Counted from the stretch's first letter, positions 9,298 through 18,292 are shown. The stretch is 64,000 bases of DNA from Lentisphaeria bacterium (GCA_017450705.1 JAFSTC010000071.1:1-64000); one strand, 5' to 3'. Notes: generated from the letters alone by a model not told the origin. Numbers and translations: made by a program.

Positions 9298-10512
9298 TTA
9301 TCTGAAACCGGTCTTGTCCACGGTGAGGACCGGGGTCTTCTTCCATCTGCGTTTGGTGATCTCCAGCAGCATCACATTGGCGCGGCTGTCCACGAGGACG
9401 GCCCGGGCCGGCGTCCCCGAAAGGGCGAGCAGTTTCAGGTTGCCGTTGCGGCTGGCCGGCTTGAGTTTGCCGGGAACGACGGGTTTCCCCTCCGGTTCCG
9501 CGCCGGGGAGGGGGATTTTCGCGATAGCGTCGTTTTTGAGGAGCCCCAAAAGGAGCATGTTTTCCTCTTTGAAGAAGGCGGCGACGGGACCGCATTTCTC
9601 CGTCAGCGTTTTGGAACTGCCGTTGAGATAAAGGGCCGCCTGTTTTGCCGGTTCGACGAGGACCAGCGACGAAGCTCTGTCGTCGAGAACGAGGATCTGC
9701 GCGGGAGAAAAGGTCCCCGCCGTTTCGAAGGACTGCTGCAGTGCGGCCAGGTTGTCCGCAGAGGTTTTGAAAATTTCGCACATCCCCTTGCCGAAGGCGA
9801 CGAGGCGGCTCCCATCGGGGGAGAGCGAGACGCGGGGATCGGTGGCCCGCGTGCGGACGGAACCCGGTTCCGCAGAGAAGGCATCCAGCCGGAGCTCCCG
9901 GATCATGGTGCTGTCTTTGACCGTGTACCAGACTTTTTCCCCGTCGGTGCAAAGAGAGGTGACGGGGGCTTCTTCGGAGCGGGAGGGCGCGGAGATCTTG
10001 CCCCGTTTGAGATCGATCCTGACGAGGGCGTTGTCCCGTCCGAATTCCGGCTGGGCGGATTCGGCGGCGATGAGCGTATCCGTGCCGGGGATGAAGGCGG
10101 CGGCGGTGATGCGGCGTTCTTTCAGCGTCACGGCCCGGATGATCTTTTTGTCGCGCAGGCTCACCAGGATGAAGCGGGTCGAGTTGGGTTTGTTCTCTCC
10201 GCCGATCCTCTCCGCCATGACCAGAAGACTCTCGTCGGCGGAGAGGAGGATCTCCCGGATATCCGCCCCGCCGGTGGCTCTTCCCTCGATCTGCGACGGT
10301 GTCCACCGGAAATCCTTCCCTGCGGCCAGTCTTCCCGCCGCGGAGCCCCGGGGGGAACTGCTCTTGCCGGAGGACTCGAACTCGGTGAGTTTCCCGGTCT
10401 CGGCGACCTTCGGACGCTCATCGGTCTCTTCCATGCGGATCACGGGGACCGCCGGACCCGCCGGAAGCGAACAGAAGAAAACGGCCGCAAGAGGAAGAAA
10501 AATTCGTTTCAT
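9298..10512 (-). CDS. Secreted beta-propeller-like protein of unknown function
   Basis: A 404-residue protein from ATG 10512, preceded on the minus strand by GGAAAGGA. Signal peptide: MKRIFLPLAAVFFCSLPAG with cleavage near AVP. From about residue 75 it shows short repeated beta units of the type 'D-x-x-x-L-V-x-L-D...G' (DESLLVMAERIGG, DTLIAAES, DGSRLVAFGKG, DRASSLVLVE), as in WD40/NHL/YVTN-type propellers. No catalytic motif is seen, so a binding or sensor-like role at the cell envelope is inference. The gene is divergent from the histidine kinase, and the two promoters have adjoining start points, suggesting shared control. Confidence 0.65.
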   Translation of the reverse strand: MKRIFLPLAAVFFCSLPAGPAVPVIRMEETDERPKVAETGKLTEFESSGKSSSPRGSAAGRLAAGKDFRWTPSQIEGRATGGADIREILLSADESLLVMAERIGGENKPNSTRFILVSLRDKKIIRAVTLKERRITAAAFIPGTDTLIAAESAQPEFGRDNALVRIDLKRGKISAPSRSEEAPVTSLCTDGEKVWYTVKDSTMIRELRLDAFSAEPGSVRTRATDPRVSLSPDGSRLVAFGKGMCEIFKTSADNLAALQQSFETAGTFSPAQILVLDDRASSLVLVEPAKQAALYLNGSSKTLTEKCGPVAAFFKEENMLLLGLLKNDAIAKIPLPGAEPEGKPVVPGKLKPASRNGNLKLLALSGTPARAVLVDSRANVMLLEITKRRWKKTPVLTVDKTGFR

Positions 10513-10537
10513 CGCAACGATCCTTTCCAAAGAAGAT

Positions 10538-10566
10538 TTGAACTTTTCGCCGGGATGCGCTATTTT
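10538..10566 (+). promoter_or_regulatory. Promoter of the histidine kinase-dinB unit
   Basis: TTGAAC at 10538-10543, 17-bp spacer, TATTTT at 10561-10566. The predicted start point is near 10573, leaving a leader of about 35 nt. Confidence 0.65.
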
Positions 10567-10576
10567 ATTCCCTGTA

Positions 10577-10605
10577 AATATACACGTAAAAAAGGGATTT
10601 GTAAA
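10577..10605 (-). promoter_or_regulatory. Promoter of the secreted propeller gene
   Basis: On the minus strand: TTTACA (10605-10600), 17-bp spacer, TATATT (10582-10577). Its -10 box lies only 10 bp beyond that of the opposing histidine kinase promoter, so the two transcripts start almost at the same base pair and diverge. Confidence 0.6.
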
Positions 10606-10606
10606 C

Positions 10607-11764
10607 ATGGCAGTCAAAAAAAATTTCCTCGACAGGTTCAGCGAGCGTTTCGACGACCTGGATTCGGGCAGCCGTCAGGCGTATATTTTGCGTCTGGCGC
10701 GGGAGAAGGGGTTTCTGGAAACGGTCTTCAACTCCATCGAGGAGGGCGTGCTGGTCGTTGATCAGCATCTGCGGATCCGCTACTTCAACCGGGCGGCGAA
10801 ACGGCTGCTCGGCCTGCCAGACGACATTTCCCGGATCCGGGTCTCCCAGCTGCTCCGCGGCGTGAACTGGCGGCAGATCATCCAGGAGGATGAGGAGGAG
10901 TGGAGCCGCCTCGCCCGGCAGGAGGTGGAGATCCTCTACCCGGAAAAGCGTTTCATCCAGCTCTACCTCGTGCCGCTGCCTGAGGACACGCAACTGGCCT
11001 CGGTGATCCTCCGGGACGTGACCGAGAACCGCAAGCGCACGCTTTCGGAGCTGGAGAGCAGTACTGTGAAAGCCGTTTCCCAACTCGCCGCAGGCGTCGC
11101 CCACGAGATCGGCAACCCCCTCAACAGTCTCTATCTCAATCTGCAGATCCTTGAGAAGACTCTGGGTGACCTCGCTGGTTCCTCAGAAAAGGAGGAGATG
11201 GGGGAGATGATCCGGATCTGCAAGAGTGAGGTGGAGCGCCTCGACAGCATCATCCACGGCTTCCTGACGGAGATCAGACCGGCGGTCCCGGAGTTCCGCC
11301 CCGTCGACCTCAGGGAGCTCATCATTGAGGTCCTGAAGTTCATGCGGCCTGAGATCGAAGCCCGAAAGGTCGACGTCAAGTGCAACTGGTCGGCCATCCT
11401 GCCGCCCGTGCAGGGAGACGCCAAGCAGCTCAAACAGGCCTTTTACAACATCATCCGCAACGCCGTCCAAGCCATGAGCAACGGCGGGACGCTGGAGATC
11501 TTCGGCTATGCCGACTCCGAAAACTGGATCGTCGAGTTCTCCGACTCCGGCAGCGGCGTGGATCCCGAACGGCTCAGAAGCATGTTCAACGCCTTCGAGA
11601 CGGGCCGGGCCGGGGGCAACGGCATTGGGACCATGGTCATCGAACGGGTCTGCCGGACCCACGGCGCGGATTTCGGGATCGTCTCCGCGCCGGGGAGGGG
11701 ACTGGTCTTCCAGGTCAAGTTCCCCCTTGGCAAACGCCGCCTGCGGCTGCTTGGGGGCTCCTGA
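10607..11764 (+). CDS. PAS-domain sensor histidine kinase (cytosolic)
   Basis: A 385-residue protein from ATG 10607. The frame stays open far upstream, but the promoter lies inside that extension, so the short start is used. Order: a PAS domain at roughly 30-140 (FNSIEEGVLVVDQHLRIRYFN), then a HisKA dimerisation/phosphoacceptor helix with H-box GVAHEIGNPLN (His166), then a HATPase with N-box AFYNIIRNAVQAM, G1 DSGSGV and G2 GNGIGTM. There is no transmembrane segment, so the signal should be cytosolic. The H-box type is that of NtrB-like kinases. No response regulator is encoded next to it; the following gene, 17 nt on, is DNA polymerase IV, an unusual partner. Confidence 0.9.
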   Translation: MAVKKNFLDRFSERFDDLDSGSRQAYILRLAREKGFLETVFNSIEEGVLVVDQHLRIRYFNRAAKRLLGLPDDISRIRVSQLLRGVNWRQIIQEDEEEWSRLARQEVEILYPEKRFIQLYLVPLPEDTQLASVILRDVTENRKRTLSELESSTVKAVSQLAAGVAHEIGNPLNSLYLNLQILEKTLGDLAGSSEKEEMGEMIRICKSEVERLDSIIHGFLTEIRPAVPEFRPVDLRELIIEVLKFMRPEIEARKVDVKCNWSAILPPVQGDAKQLKQAFYNIIRNAVQAMSNGGTLEIFGYADSENWIVEFSDSGSGVDPERLRSMFNAFETGRAGGNGIGTMVIERVCRTHGADFGIVSAPGRGLVFQVKFPLGKRRLRLLGGS

Positions 11765-11781
11765 GAAAATTTCCCGTCAGG

Positions 11782-12861
11782 ATGCGGAAGATCATTCACA
11801 TCGACATGGACGCCTTCTTCGCTTCGGTGGAGCAGCGCGACCGGCCCGAATTGCGGGGGCGGCCCGTCATCGTGGGCGGTTCTCCCGCCCGCCGGGGGGT
11901 GGTCTCCACCTGTTCCTACGAGGCGCGGCGCTTCGGTGTCCACTCGGCGATGCCCAGCGCCTCGGCCATGCGTCTTTGTCCCGACGCCGTTTTCATCGAG
12001 CCGGATCACCGCCGGTATGTCGAAGAATCCAAGCGCATCATGGAGATATTCTGCGAAGTCACGCGGACGGTCGAACAGGTCTCCATCGACGAAGCCTATC
12101 TGGACGTCACGGAAAACTCTTTCGGCTGGTCCAGCGCGACACGCATCGCGCGTTACATCCGCAACGCCATCCGCACCCGCACGGGGCTGACTGCTTCCGC
12201 CGGGGTGTCGTACAACAAATTCCTCGCCAAAGTCGCTTCCGATTTCCGCAAGCCAGACGGCTTGACCGTCATTCCGCCGGAAAAGGCCGAAGCCTTCCTC
12301 GACGACCTGCCCGTGGAGAAATTCCACGGCCTCGGGAAAGTGGCGGCACAGAAACTGCGGTCGATGAATATCCGCCGCGGCGCCGATCTGCGTCAGCTGG
12401 AACTGCCCGTCCTCAAACGCCTTTTCGGCAAATCGGGCGAGTGGTTCTTCGCTGTCGTGCGCGGCATCGACGACCGGCCCGTCGAGACCGAGTACGATCC
12501 CAAGTCGGTGAGCCGTGAGACGACCTTCGACGCCGACCTTGTCGACCCCCGCGAAATGCGGATCGTTCTGCGTACCTTGGCCAGAAAAGTCTACCGCCGC
12601 GCCCTGCGCCGCGGCGTGACGGGAAGGACCGTCACTCTCAAGGTGAAATTCTCCGATTTCAAGTCAGTCACCCGTTCTCTCGGATGCGAAGACGCGATCT
12701 CCTCCGGCGAGCAACTGGGGGATCTGGCCGTCGAGCTTCTGGCGAAGACCGAGGCTGCGAAGCGCCCCGTCCGGCTTCTGGGCGTGGGGATCAGCTCTCT
12801 TCTGCCCGCGGGCGGACCCGTGGCGACGCAGCTCCATCTGCCGCTTCCGGAGACGCCCTGA
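11782..12861 (+). CDS. dinB: DNA polymerase IV (Y-family translesion polymerase)
   Basis: A 359-residue protein from ATG 11782, after a short CAGGA site. The N-terminus IIHIDMDAFFASVE carries the first metal-binding Asp, and SIDEAYLDV supplies Asp103-Glu104 of the palm. Next come the thumb (FHGLGKVAAQKL helix-hairpin-helix) and the little-finger domain (SVSRETTFDADL...VTGRTVTLKVKFSDF). The protein lacks the extra zinc finger of UmuC variants. It copies damaged DNA with low fidelity. Its C-terminus ends LHLPLPETP, reminiscent of a beta-clamp-binding tail (Q-L-H-L-P-L), as in E. coli Pol IV. It lies directly behind the histidine kinase, probably in one mRNA. Confidence 0.95.
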   Translation: MRKIIHIDMDAFFASVEQRDRPELRGRPVIVGGSPARRGVVSTCSYEARRFGVHSAMPSASAMRLCPDAVFIEPDHRRYVEESKRIMEIFCEVTRTVEQVSIDEAYLDVTENSFGWSSATRIARYIRNAIRTRTGLTASAGVSYNKFLAKVASDFRKPDGLTVIPPEKAEAFLDDLPVEKFHGLGKVAAQKLRSMNIRRGADLRQLELPVLKRLFGKSGEWFFAVVRGIDDRPVETEYDPKSVSRETTFDADLVDPREMRIVLRTLARKVYRRALRRGVTGRTVTLKVKFSDFKSVTRSLGCEDAISSGEQLGDLAVELLAKTEAAKRPVRLLGVGISSLLPAGGPVATQLHLPLPETP

Positions 12862-12864
12862 GAT

Positions 12865-12893
12865 TTGCATTCGCGCCGCGGCCGGTGTACATT
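12865..12893 (+). promoter_or_regulatory. Promoter of the MATE gene
   Basis: TTGCAT at 12865-12870, 17-bp spacer, TACATT at 12888-12893, followed by ATCCGCC as at the promoter at 1901. It begins 3 bp after the dinB stop codon. Confidence 0.65.
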
Positions 12894-12933
12894 ATCCGCC
12901 GACAGTTTTTTACGACAATTCCGGAAGTTTTTT

Positions 12934-14313
12934 ATGAATGCCGTGTTGCGGGGCGATCCCCGGCATCAGGTGGATATGTGCCGGGGACCTCTTCTGCGGA
13001 AGATCGTCCTCTTCTCCATTCCCCTCATCTTTTCGGGCATCCTGCAGCTGCTTTTCAACACGGTGGACCTGATTGTCGTCGGCCGCTTCGCCTCGTATCA
13101 GGCACTGGCTGCTGTGGGCGCGACGTCGTCTCTCACCCATCTGCTGGTGAATTTCTGTCTGGGGATCTCCATCGGCGCCAACGTCGCCGTCGCCCGCCGC
13201 CTCGGCGCCCGGAAAAAGCATGAAACCTCGCTTGCCGTCCACACGACCATCGCCTTTTCCCTGCTGTGCGGCCTCGTCGCAGGCGGCCTCGGCATCGCCG
13301 TCGCCCGGGGCATCCTCGGCGTCATGCGGACGCCCCCGGACATCATCGGCATGTCCGTGACCTACATGCGGATCTACTTTGCGGGGATGCCGATCGTGAT
13401 GCTTTACAACTTCGGCAGCGCCGTCATGCACGCCATGGGCGATACCAAAAGACCATTCTATTTTCTCATCATCGCGGGGATCGCAAATGTGCTGCTCAAT
13501 CTGTTTTTCGTCGTGGTCTGTCATTTTGACGTGGGCGGCGTCGCCGCCGCGACGGTCATTTCGCAGGGGATCGCCGCGCTTCTCATCCTCCGGGTGCTCC
13601 TGAAGACGCCGGGAGCCTGCCGGGTCAAACTGCGCTTGCTCCGGATCGACCGCGCGGTCCTTTCCGAGCTCCTCCGGATCGGCGTTCCGGCGGGTATCCA
13701 GCGGGGGTGTTTCTCTCTGGCGAATCTCTGGGTGCAGAGCTCCCTCAACACGTTCGGCTCCGTGGTCGTGGCCGGCAACACCGCCGCCATCGCGTGGGAG
13801 AGCATCGGCACGCTGCTGTCGTCGACCTTCGGGCAGACGCTGGTGAGTTTCGTCGGTCAGAATCACGGCGGGCGGCAGTATGCCCGGATCCGTACTTCGA
13901 TCAAATACTGCGGGATGCTGAGTTTCTTCTCGACGATGGCCTTCGCTGCGGCGCTTCTGGCGGGAGCGCGTCCGGCGCTGGCGCTTTTCAACACCGATCC
14001 CGACGTGATCGCCTGGGGCGTGGCCCGCTATTGGGTCATCATGCCGCCGCTCTGCATCTGCGGTTTTCAGGAGTGCTTCGCCTCCGCCCTGCGGGGCCTG
14101 GGCCACTCTCTGGGGCCGACGCTGGTCATGATCTTCTGCATCTGCGTGCTGCGCATCGTCTGGATCATGACGGTGTTCCGTTTCTGGCCGTCGTTCACCG
14201 TCCTCGTCATGACGTTCCCCGTCTCCTGGGCCAGCGCAGCCCTCTTCCTCGGCATCTATCTGCGGTACGCCCTCAAAAAGATCCCCCGCGAAAACCAGTC
14301 GCTCCCCGCGTGA
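12934..14313 (+). CDS. MATE family efflux transporter
   Basis: A 459-residue protein from ATG 12934, preceded by CGGAAG; in-frame TTG 12865 is part of the -35 box and is rejected. About twelve hydrophobic helices in two homologous halves start with LRKIVLFSIPLIFSGILQ and LLRIGVPAGIQRGCFSL. The family signature is seen in MYNFGSAVMHAMGDTKRP-type loops (bases about 13400-13460) and in the second half (FGQTLVSFVGQNHGG). MATE proteins export cationic drugs or metabolites in exchange for Na+ or H+. The stop codon lies exactly where the following mobile-element remnant begins. Confidence 0.92.
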   Translation: MNAVLRGDPRHQVDMCRGPLLRKIVLFSIPLIFSGILQLLFNTVDLIVVGRFASYQALAAVGATSSLTHLLVNFCLGISIGANVAVARRLGARKKHETSLAVHTTIAFSLLCGLVAGGLGIAVARGILGVMRTPPDIIGMSVTYMRIYFAGMPIVMLYNFGSAVMHAMGDTKRPFYFLIIAGIANVLLNLFFVVVCHFDVGGVAAATVISQGIAALLILRVLLKTPGACRVKLRLLRIDRAVLSELLRIGVPAGIQRGCFSLANLWVQSSLNTFGSVVVAGNTAAIAWESIGTLLSSTFGQTLVSFVGQNHGGRQYARIRTSIKYCGMLSFFSTMAFAAALLAGARPALALFNTDPDVIAWGVARYWVIMPPLCICGFQECFASALRGLGHSLGPTLVMIFCICVLRIVWIMTVFRFWPSFTVLVMTFPVSWASAALFLGIYLRYALKKIPRENQSLPA

Positions 14314-14364
14314 TTTTCGCCAACGTCGGGGAGGCGCCTTGCCGCCGAGGAATATATCGCCCAC

Positions 14365-17300
14365 ATGGCCGAGAGGGACGTCAAGCCCTCCTGGTGGCGG
14401 GAATTCATTCAGAAAATACGCATGGCGCTGTCGAAGTTGCCGCTTTTCAAAGACCTTGTCATGACTGACCGGGAGATCGAAACGCTCCTCGCCCGGGCCA
14501 GCCGCAGGATGCGCGCCCGGAACGGCGGCAACGCGACGCTGGATGTCATGTGGGGAGGACAGCCGGGGCAGGCGGGCGGTACGAACGCCCCGGCCAACAT
14601 CCGAGAATTCCTCGGCGGTCCCAGGGGCGCTTCCCGGATGCGCGACGCCGAAATGCGGCTGCAGAATCTGGAGACGGCCAGGTTCGCCGAAGGTTTTAAT
14701 GCGGACCCGAAGAAGATCTGGCTCGCCACGGGATGGACAAAACAGAAGGACGGGTGGAAGTTCGAGCTGCCCGATCTCAAACTCAAGCGGACGCAGACCC
14801 TTCCGGACGGGACGACGCAGGAACGGAGCTTCTTCGACATCAAGCTCACGGCGGGACGACTGGGGGATTACGTCGACGCGCCGGAGCTCTTCGAGGCCTA
14901 TCCGGAACTTGCGGAATACGATCTTCTGTTCGCGAACTTCGGGAAGAATTATGCCGGGTACTTTGACCACGTGCAGAAGCGGATCGTCGTCAATCTCGAA
15001 ACGAACGGCGCATTCCAGCAGGCCGATCTCGCCCACAGGCGGGCCAACGACGACCGGCTCCCGGAAGGCGACCGGGACCGGGCGAAAATGGAATACAAAA
15101 TCCTCATGGGCGAGGCGTTCAGGGAGTTCAACCGGGTGCTGATCCACGAGACACAGCACGCGATCCAGTACATCGAAGGGTTCGCCCCGGGGGCCAATAT
15201 CGAGCAGTTCAAAAAGATCGACGAACTGAAGCAGAAAGTCGCCGACTTCCGCAAAAAAGCGGACGCGAGCGAGAAATACCGTCGGTATGAAGAGATCGGA
15301 AAAGTATGGGACGAACTAAAGCCGGGGGAACAACTGACTGATGAATTCGAGGACGAGCTTGTTTCCCTGGGGGAAGATCCAGAAGTGAAAGCTCTCGAGG
15401 ACGAGCGGGTTGCCATCATCAAGGAAGAAGGAAACAATCTGGATCTCGCGTACGTACTGAAAGGCGAAAACGACACCAAATATTGGGAATCCATCATCAA
15501 GCGGGACGAGACCCGGGCCTTCAACTCCTACTGGAACACGGCCGGGGAGGTGGAAGCGCGAAACGCGGAAAGACGCTCCACCATGTCCGCGGAGGACCGG
15601 AAGAGCCGTCTGCCGGACGAAACCGCCGACGTGGCCCCGGAAGACCGGATCTATCTCGAGGAGGCGATGGGGGGAGGGACAAGCGCCTCCGTCGTCACCG
15701 AGCCGGATGTTTTGAAGGAACTGGACCGGCAGGAGGCCGAGGGGGAATATTTGACGCTGTACCGCGCTGTTCAAGTGATTGACGGAAAGCTTTATCCGAC
15801 GATGGCGGCAAAGGTCAACGGACAACTGGTTCCGCCCATCGAACTGGGCAAATGGGAGCAGTCAGACGAACACCCGGAGCTCGCCGACGAGGACGGATAT
15901 TTCAAACTCGACAAGGCCAACGGCAGCAGCATCAAGGCGCGATACAATCCCTACATCCACTCAAGTTCGAGCCCGCTCAACGATCAGTTTTCCTCGGCCT
16001 ACAAGAGGCCGAACATTGTCACGATCGAGGTCCACGTGCCTAAAAGCGAGCTCGCCAGCGGGTATCATGCGGAAAAGGCCTTCGATCCCGTGGGAATGAA
16101 AAAATGGAAAAGCGGCAGCGTTTCCAAAAAGATCTTCGGCGGCGACAAACGCCCGGTCATGCTCTCACGGTGGGATAAACCGATCCGCATTGTGCCCGAT
16201 TCCGAAGTCGCACAGAAGATCAAGGAGCTCATCGGCGATCGTGATATCACGATCCCGGCCAATGTCGTCACCCCCTCCCTGCGCCAGGAGCTGGAGAAGA
16301 TCGGCGTGCCGATGGAAGAGAAAAAAAGTCTTTCTGCAAAAGAGAACAGCCCGTGGGGAGAGGTGCATCCAGAATATTCAGGACAGGGAAGTCGTGCCGT
16401 TGATGCACTTCGCAAACTTGGGCGCGGATGGATTCCCGCGTTGTGGTCCCACAAGACAATCGGCGATATTGCATTGCCGTATGGAATGACTGATGAAGAT
16501 GCAAGAAAAATCGGCTATAAAACCGGGTATGGATTAGCACACATCGACGAAAGACACCCGGATTTGGACTGGGCTTCCGTAGACAAGACAATCTCGAACG
16601 GAAACATCAGACAAGATGGTAACAGGATTATTTTGACTGACACAGATTCGGCTCACAAGGCCATTGTGCAATTGACATTTGATGATCAGAAAGGAGCTTG
16701 GCTTGTTACAGCATACAAAATTGATGATGAAAGTGGAACGGAGCCCCTTGCCAATCCTCTTTCCACCGCTCATGGCGTTTATGGGGATGCGGACAATGTG
16801 ACCCCAAGAGACTCCGCTAATGACAATATATCACCGGATTCCGAAATGTCAAGCGGGGATACTGGGAATACTGGGAATACTGATATTCCTCATGGGAGGC
16901 TTGGCGATTTTGTCTATTATGTCGGAAACCTTCAAATGCCTCCGCAAGTCGCGCTTCAGCTGGCCGGGTGGGAATACGTTTCGCGCTCACCGTACAGCCA
17001 GAGTTACTACAATATGCCCGGGAAGTCTTGGGAGAATACGCCGGAAGGCGTGATCCGCATTTCGGACCATTGGAATTTCGAGAGCCGGAATGAAGTTCAT
17101 TGCACGACCGATTCCCCCGTCGAAAACAATTCCCATTGGACCGTTGCCCAATACAGAAACGGTGTCTACCGTGTTCTTTCTTCTGTTCCCAAGCTCGCGC
17201 CGGATGCGGCAAAGGCGATATCATCCAAGATAGAAGCCGAAAACGAGGAGGCCGCCCGCACCGCATATCCGAAAGCCTTTTCAAGCAGGCAAACGGACGG

Positions 17301-18180
17301 CGGCCTCGGGATCAACCATTGGGCGAGGAACAAAAAAACAGGAAAGATCATTGGCCGGATCGTCGAATCCGGGGGAAATCCGAAGATCTACAATATCGAC
17401 ACGATAGACGGAAGACAGATCAAAGTCCTTCGCGCCAACGTGGAAACTGTTTCTGCAAGCGATCTGCCGTCTGCGCAGAAATATGCCGTGAACACAGAGA
17501 CGAACGCCGTTCAGAAGGCTGAAACGGACGAAAACGGACGGGGACGGACGGATACGGACGGGGGGGAACTGCGGTTCTCCATCGACGAATACAGCGAGAG
17601 CACGCAGCGGGACATCATCGATCTGCTGCGGCCCTTCGTGGGCACGGTCGTGGAAAAGGAGCCGGAGGCATATGCGGCGTATTTGAAGAGAATGGGCGCG
17701 GACGTGCCGCCGGAGGACGCGATCAGGTTTGCCGTGATCGCCAAGTATGAGAACACCGAGGCCAGGGCCAAGCGCAAAAGGAAAATGCGGGACGATTGGC
17801 TCTACGAAAACGTCCCCCTGTGGAAGTGGGCCGTGGACTACGCCGGGACGCAGGATTTCAAGGTGCGTCTGGATCACCGAAACGAGGACAAGAATATTTC
17901 CGGCACGTTTCTCATCCATCAGGACGGCAAGGCCAACGTCCCCGTGATCGAACTTGAAGCGCTGGCCCGGGAGGTCGCCCGTGAACAGGGCCGGGACGAA
18001 CTGGACGTGGAATTTTTCCTGATGGTGCGCGGCGCGGGATTTGACAAGGCGGCGGGACGCCGCCGCAGAGCCGTGCCGCAGGCGCGGCAACCCCTCAAAA
18101 CAAATCAGCCGCGAACCGGAAGGAAAAAGAAGGAATTTCATTCCGGATTTTTTCCTGATGGTGCGCGGCGCGGGATTTGA
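14365..18180 (+). CDS. Truncated large polyvalent protein with nuclease-like toxin module
   Basis: 1271 residues from the first ATG, but the frame is open back to 14314 and the residues before the ATG (AAEEYIAHMAERD) look like interior sequence, so the N-terminus is missing. Order: an LPD23-like domain (about 120-290; GWTKQKDGWKFELPD, then HETQHAIQYIEGF); a coiled region; a domain starting LYRAVQVIDGKLYPTMAAKV (about 460-630) that recurs in gut phage and plasmid proteins; a barnase/EndoU/RelE-like nuclease module (about 690-800; GYGLAHIDERHPDLDW and ILTDTDSAHKAI); unknown domains; and a final domain (RFSIDEYSESTQRDIIDLLRP). Bases 16330-17520 are visibly less GC-rich than the flanks, suggesting a swapped-in cargo module. 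The last 56 residues are translated tRNA-repeat DNA. Such proteins travel with phages or conjugative elements; here it is probably non-functional. Confidence 0.7.
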   Translation: MAERDVKPSWWREFIQKIRMALSKLPLFKDLVMTDREIETLLARASRRMRARNGGNATLDVMWGGQPGQAGGTNAPANIREFLGGPRGASRMRDAEMRLQNLETARFAEGFNADPKKIWLATGWTKQKDGWKFELPDLKLKRTQTLPDGTTQERSFFDIKLTAGRLGDYVDAPELFEAYPELAEYDLLFANFGKNYAGYFDHVQKRIVVNLETNGAFQQADLAHRRANDDRLPEGDRDRAKMEYKILMGEAFREFNRVLIHETQHAIQYIEGFAPGANIEQFKKIDELKQKVADFRKKADASEKYRRYEEIGKVWDELKPGEQLTDEFEDELVSLGEDPEVKALEDERVAIIKEEGNNLDLAYVLKGENDTKYWESIIKRDETRAFNSYWNTAGEVEARNAERRSTMSAEDRKSRLPDETADVAPEDRIYLEEAMGGGTSASVVTEPDVLKELDRQEAEGEYLTLYRAVQVIDGKLYPTMAAKVNGQLVPPIELGKWEQSDEHPELADEDGYFKLDKANGSSIKARYNPYIHSSSSPLNDQFSSAYKRPNIVTIEVHVPKSELASGYHAEKAFDPVGMKKWKSGSVSKKIFGGDKRPVMLSRWDKPIRIVPDSEVAQKIKELIGDRDITIPANVVTPSLRQELEKIGVPMEEKKSLSAKENSPWGEVHPEYSGQGSRAVDALRKLGRGWIPALWSHKTIGDIALPYGMTDEDARKIGYKTGYGLAHIDERHPDLDWASVDKTISNGNIRQDGNRIILTDTDSAHKAIVQLTFDDQKGAWLVTAYKIDDESGTEPLANPLSTAHGVYGDADNVTPRDSANDNISPDSEMSSGDTGNTGNTDIPHGRLGDFVYYVGNLQMPPQVALQLAGWEYVSRSPYSQSYYNMPGKSWENTPEGVIRISDHWNFESRNEVHCTTDSPVENNSHWTVAQYRNGVYRVLSSVPKLAPDAAKAISSKIEAENEEAARTAYPKAFSSRQTDGGLGINHWARNKKTGKIIGRIVESGGNPKIYNIDTIDGRQIKVLRANVETVSASDLPSAQKYAVNTETNAVQKAETDENGRGRTDTDGGELRFSIDEYSESTQRDIIDLLRPFVGTVVEKEPEAYAAYLKRMGADVPPEDAIRFAVIAKYENTEARAKRKRKMRDDWLYENVPLWKWAVDYAGTQDFKVRLDHRNEDKNISGTFLIHQDGKANVPVIELEALAREVAREQGRDELDVEFFLMVRGAGFDKAAGRRRRAVPQARQPLKTNQPRTGRKKKEFHSGFFPDGARRGI

Positions 18181-18292
18181 CAAGGCGGCGGGACGCCGCC
18201 GCAGAGCCGTGCCGCAGGCGCGGCAACCCCTCAAAACAAATCCGCCGCGAACCGGAAGGAAAAAGAAGGAATTTCATTCCGGATTTTTTCCT
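18013..18292 (-). repeat. 136-bp tandem repeats carrying the tRNA-Leu 3' end and terminator
   Basis: Two near-identical 136-bp units (phase points 18021 and 18157, next copy at 18293). Each begins with a core, TTTTTCCTGATGG followed by TGCGCGGCGCGGGATTTGA, that equals the 3' end of tRNA-Leu plus its downstream flank; the third copy of the core is the tRNA itself. Only one difference is seen between the units (A or C near 18105/18241). Each unit also contains two GC hairpins (GGCGGCG-gga-CGCCGCC and TGCCGC-aggc-GCGGCA) and a copy of the tRNA terminator. The core is the probable attachment site. No gene lies in this stretch apart from the tail of the polyvalent frame. Confidence 0.85.
18259..18280 (-). 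terminator. Terminator of tRNA-Leu
   Basis: Read leftward from the tRNA CCA end: hairpin GGAAT-gaa-ATTCC (18280-18268) followed by TTCTTTTT. The stem is short, only 5 bp. An identical copy lies 136 bp further left in the repeat. Confidence 0.5.

Noticed and set aside
9752-10606. In-frame N-terminal extension of the histidine kinase
   Set aside because: It is antisense to the secreted propeller gene and the kinase promoter lies within it; the PAS domain begins just after ATG 10607.
12910-15159. Long minus-strand frame opposite MATE and the polyvalent gene
   Set aside because: Antisense shadow with Arg/Asp/His-rich translation; it has no promoter of the local type and no family motif.
18013-18292. 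CRISPR array
   Set aside because: The 136-bp units are almost identical along their whole length, with no unique spacers, and contain tRNA sequence; no cas genes are nearby.
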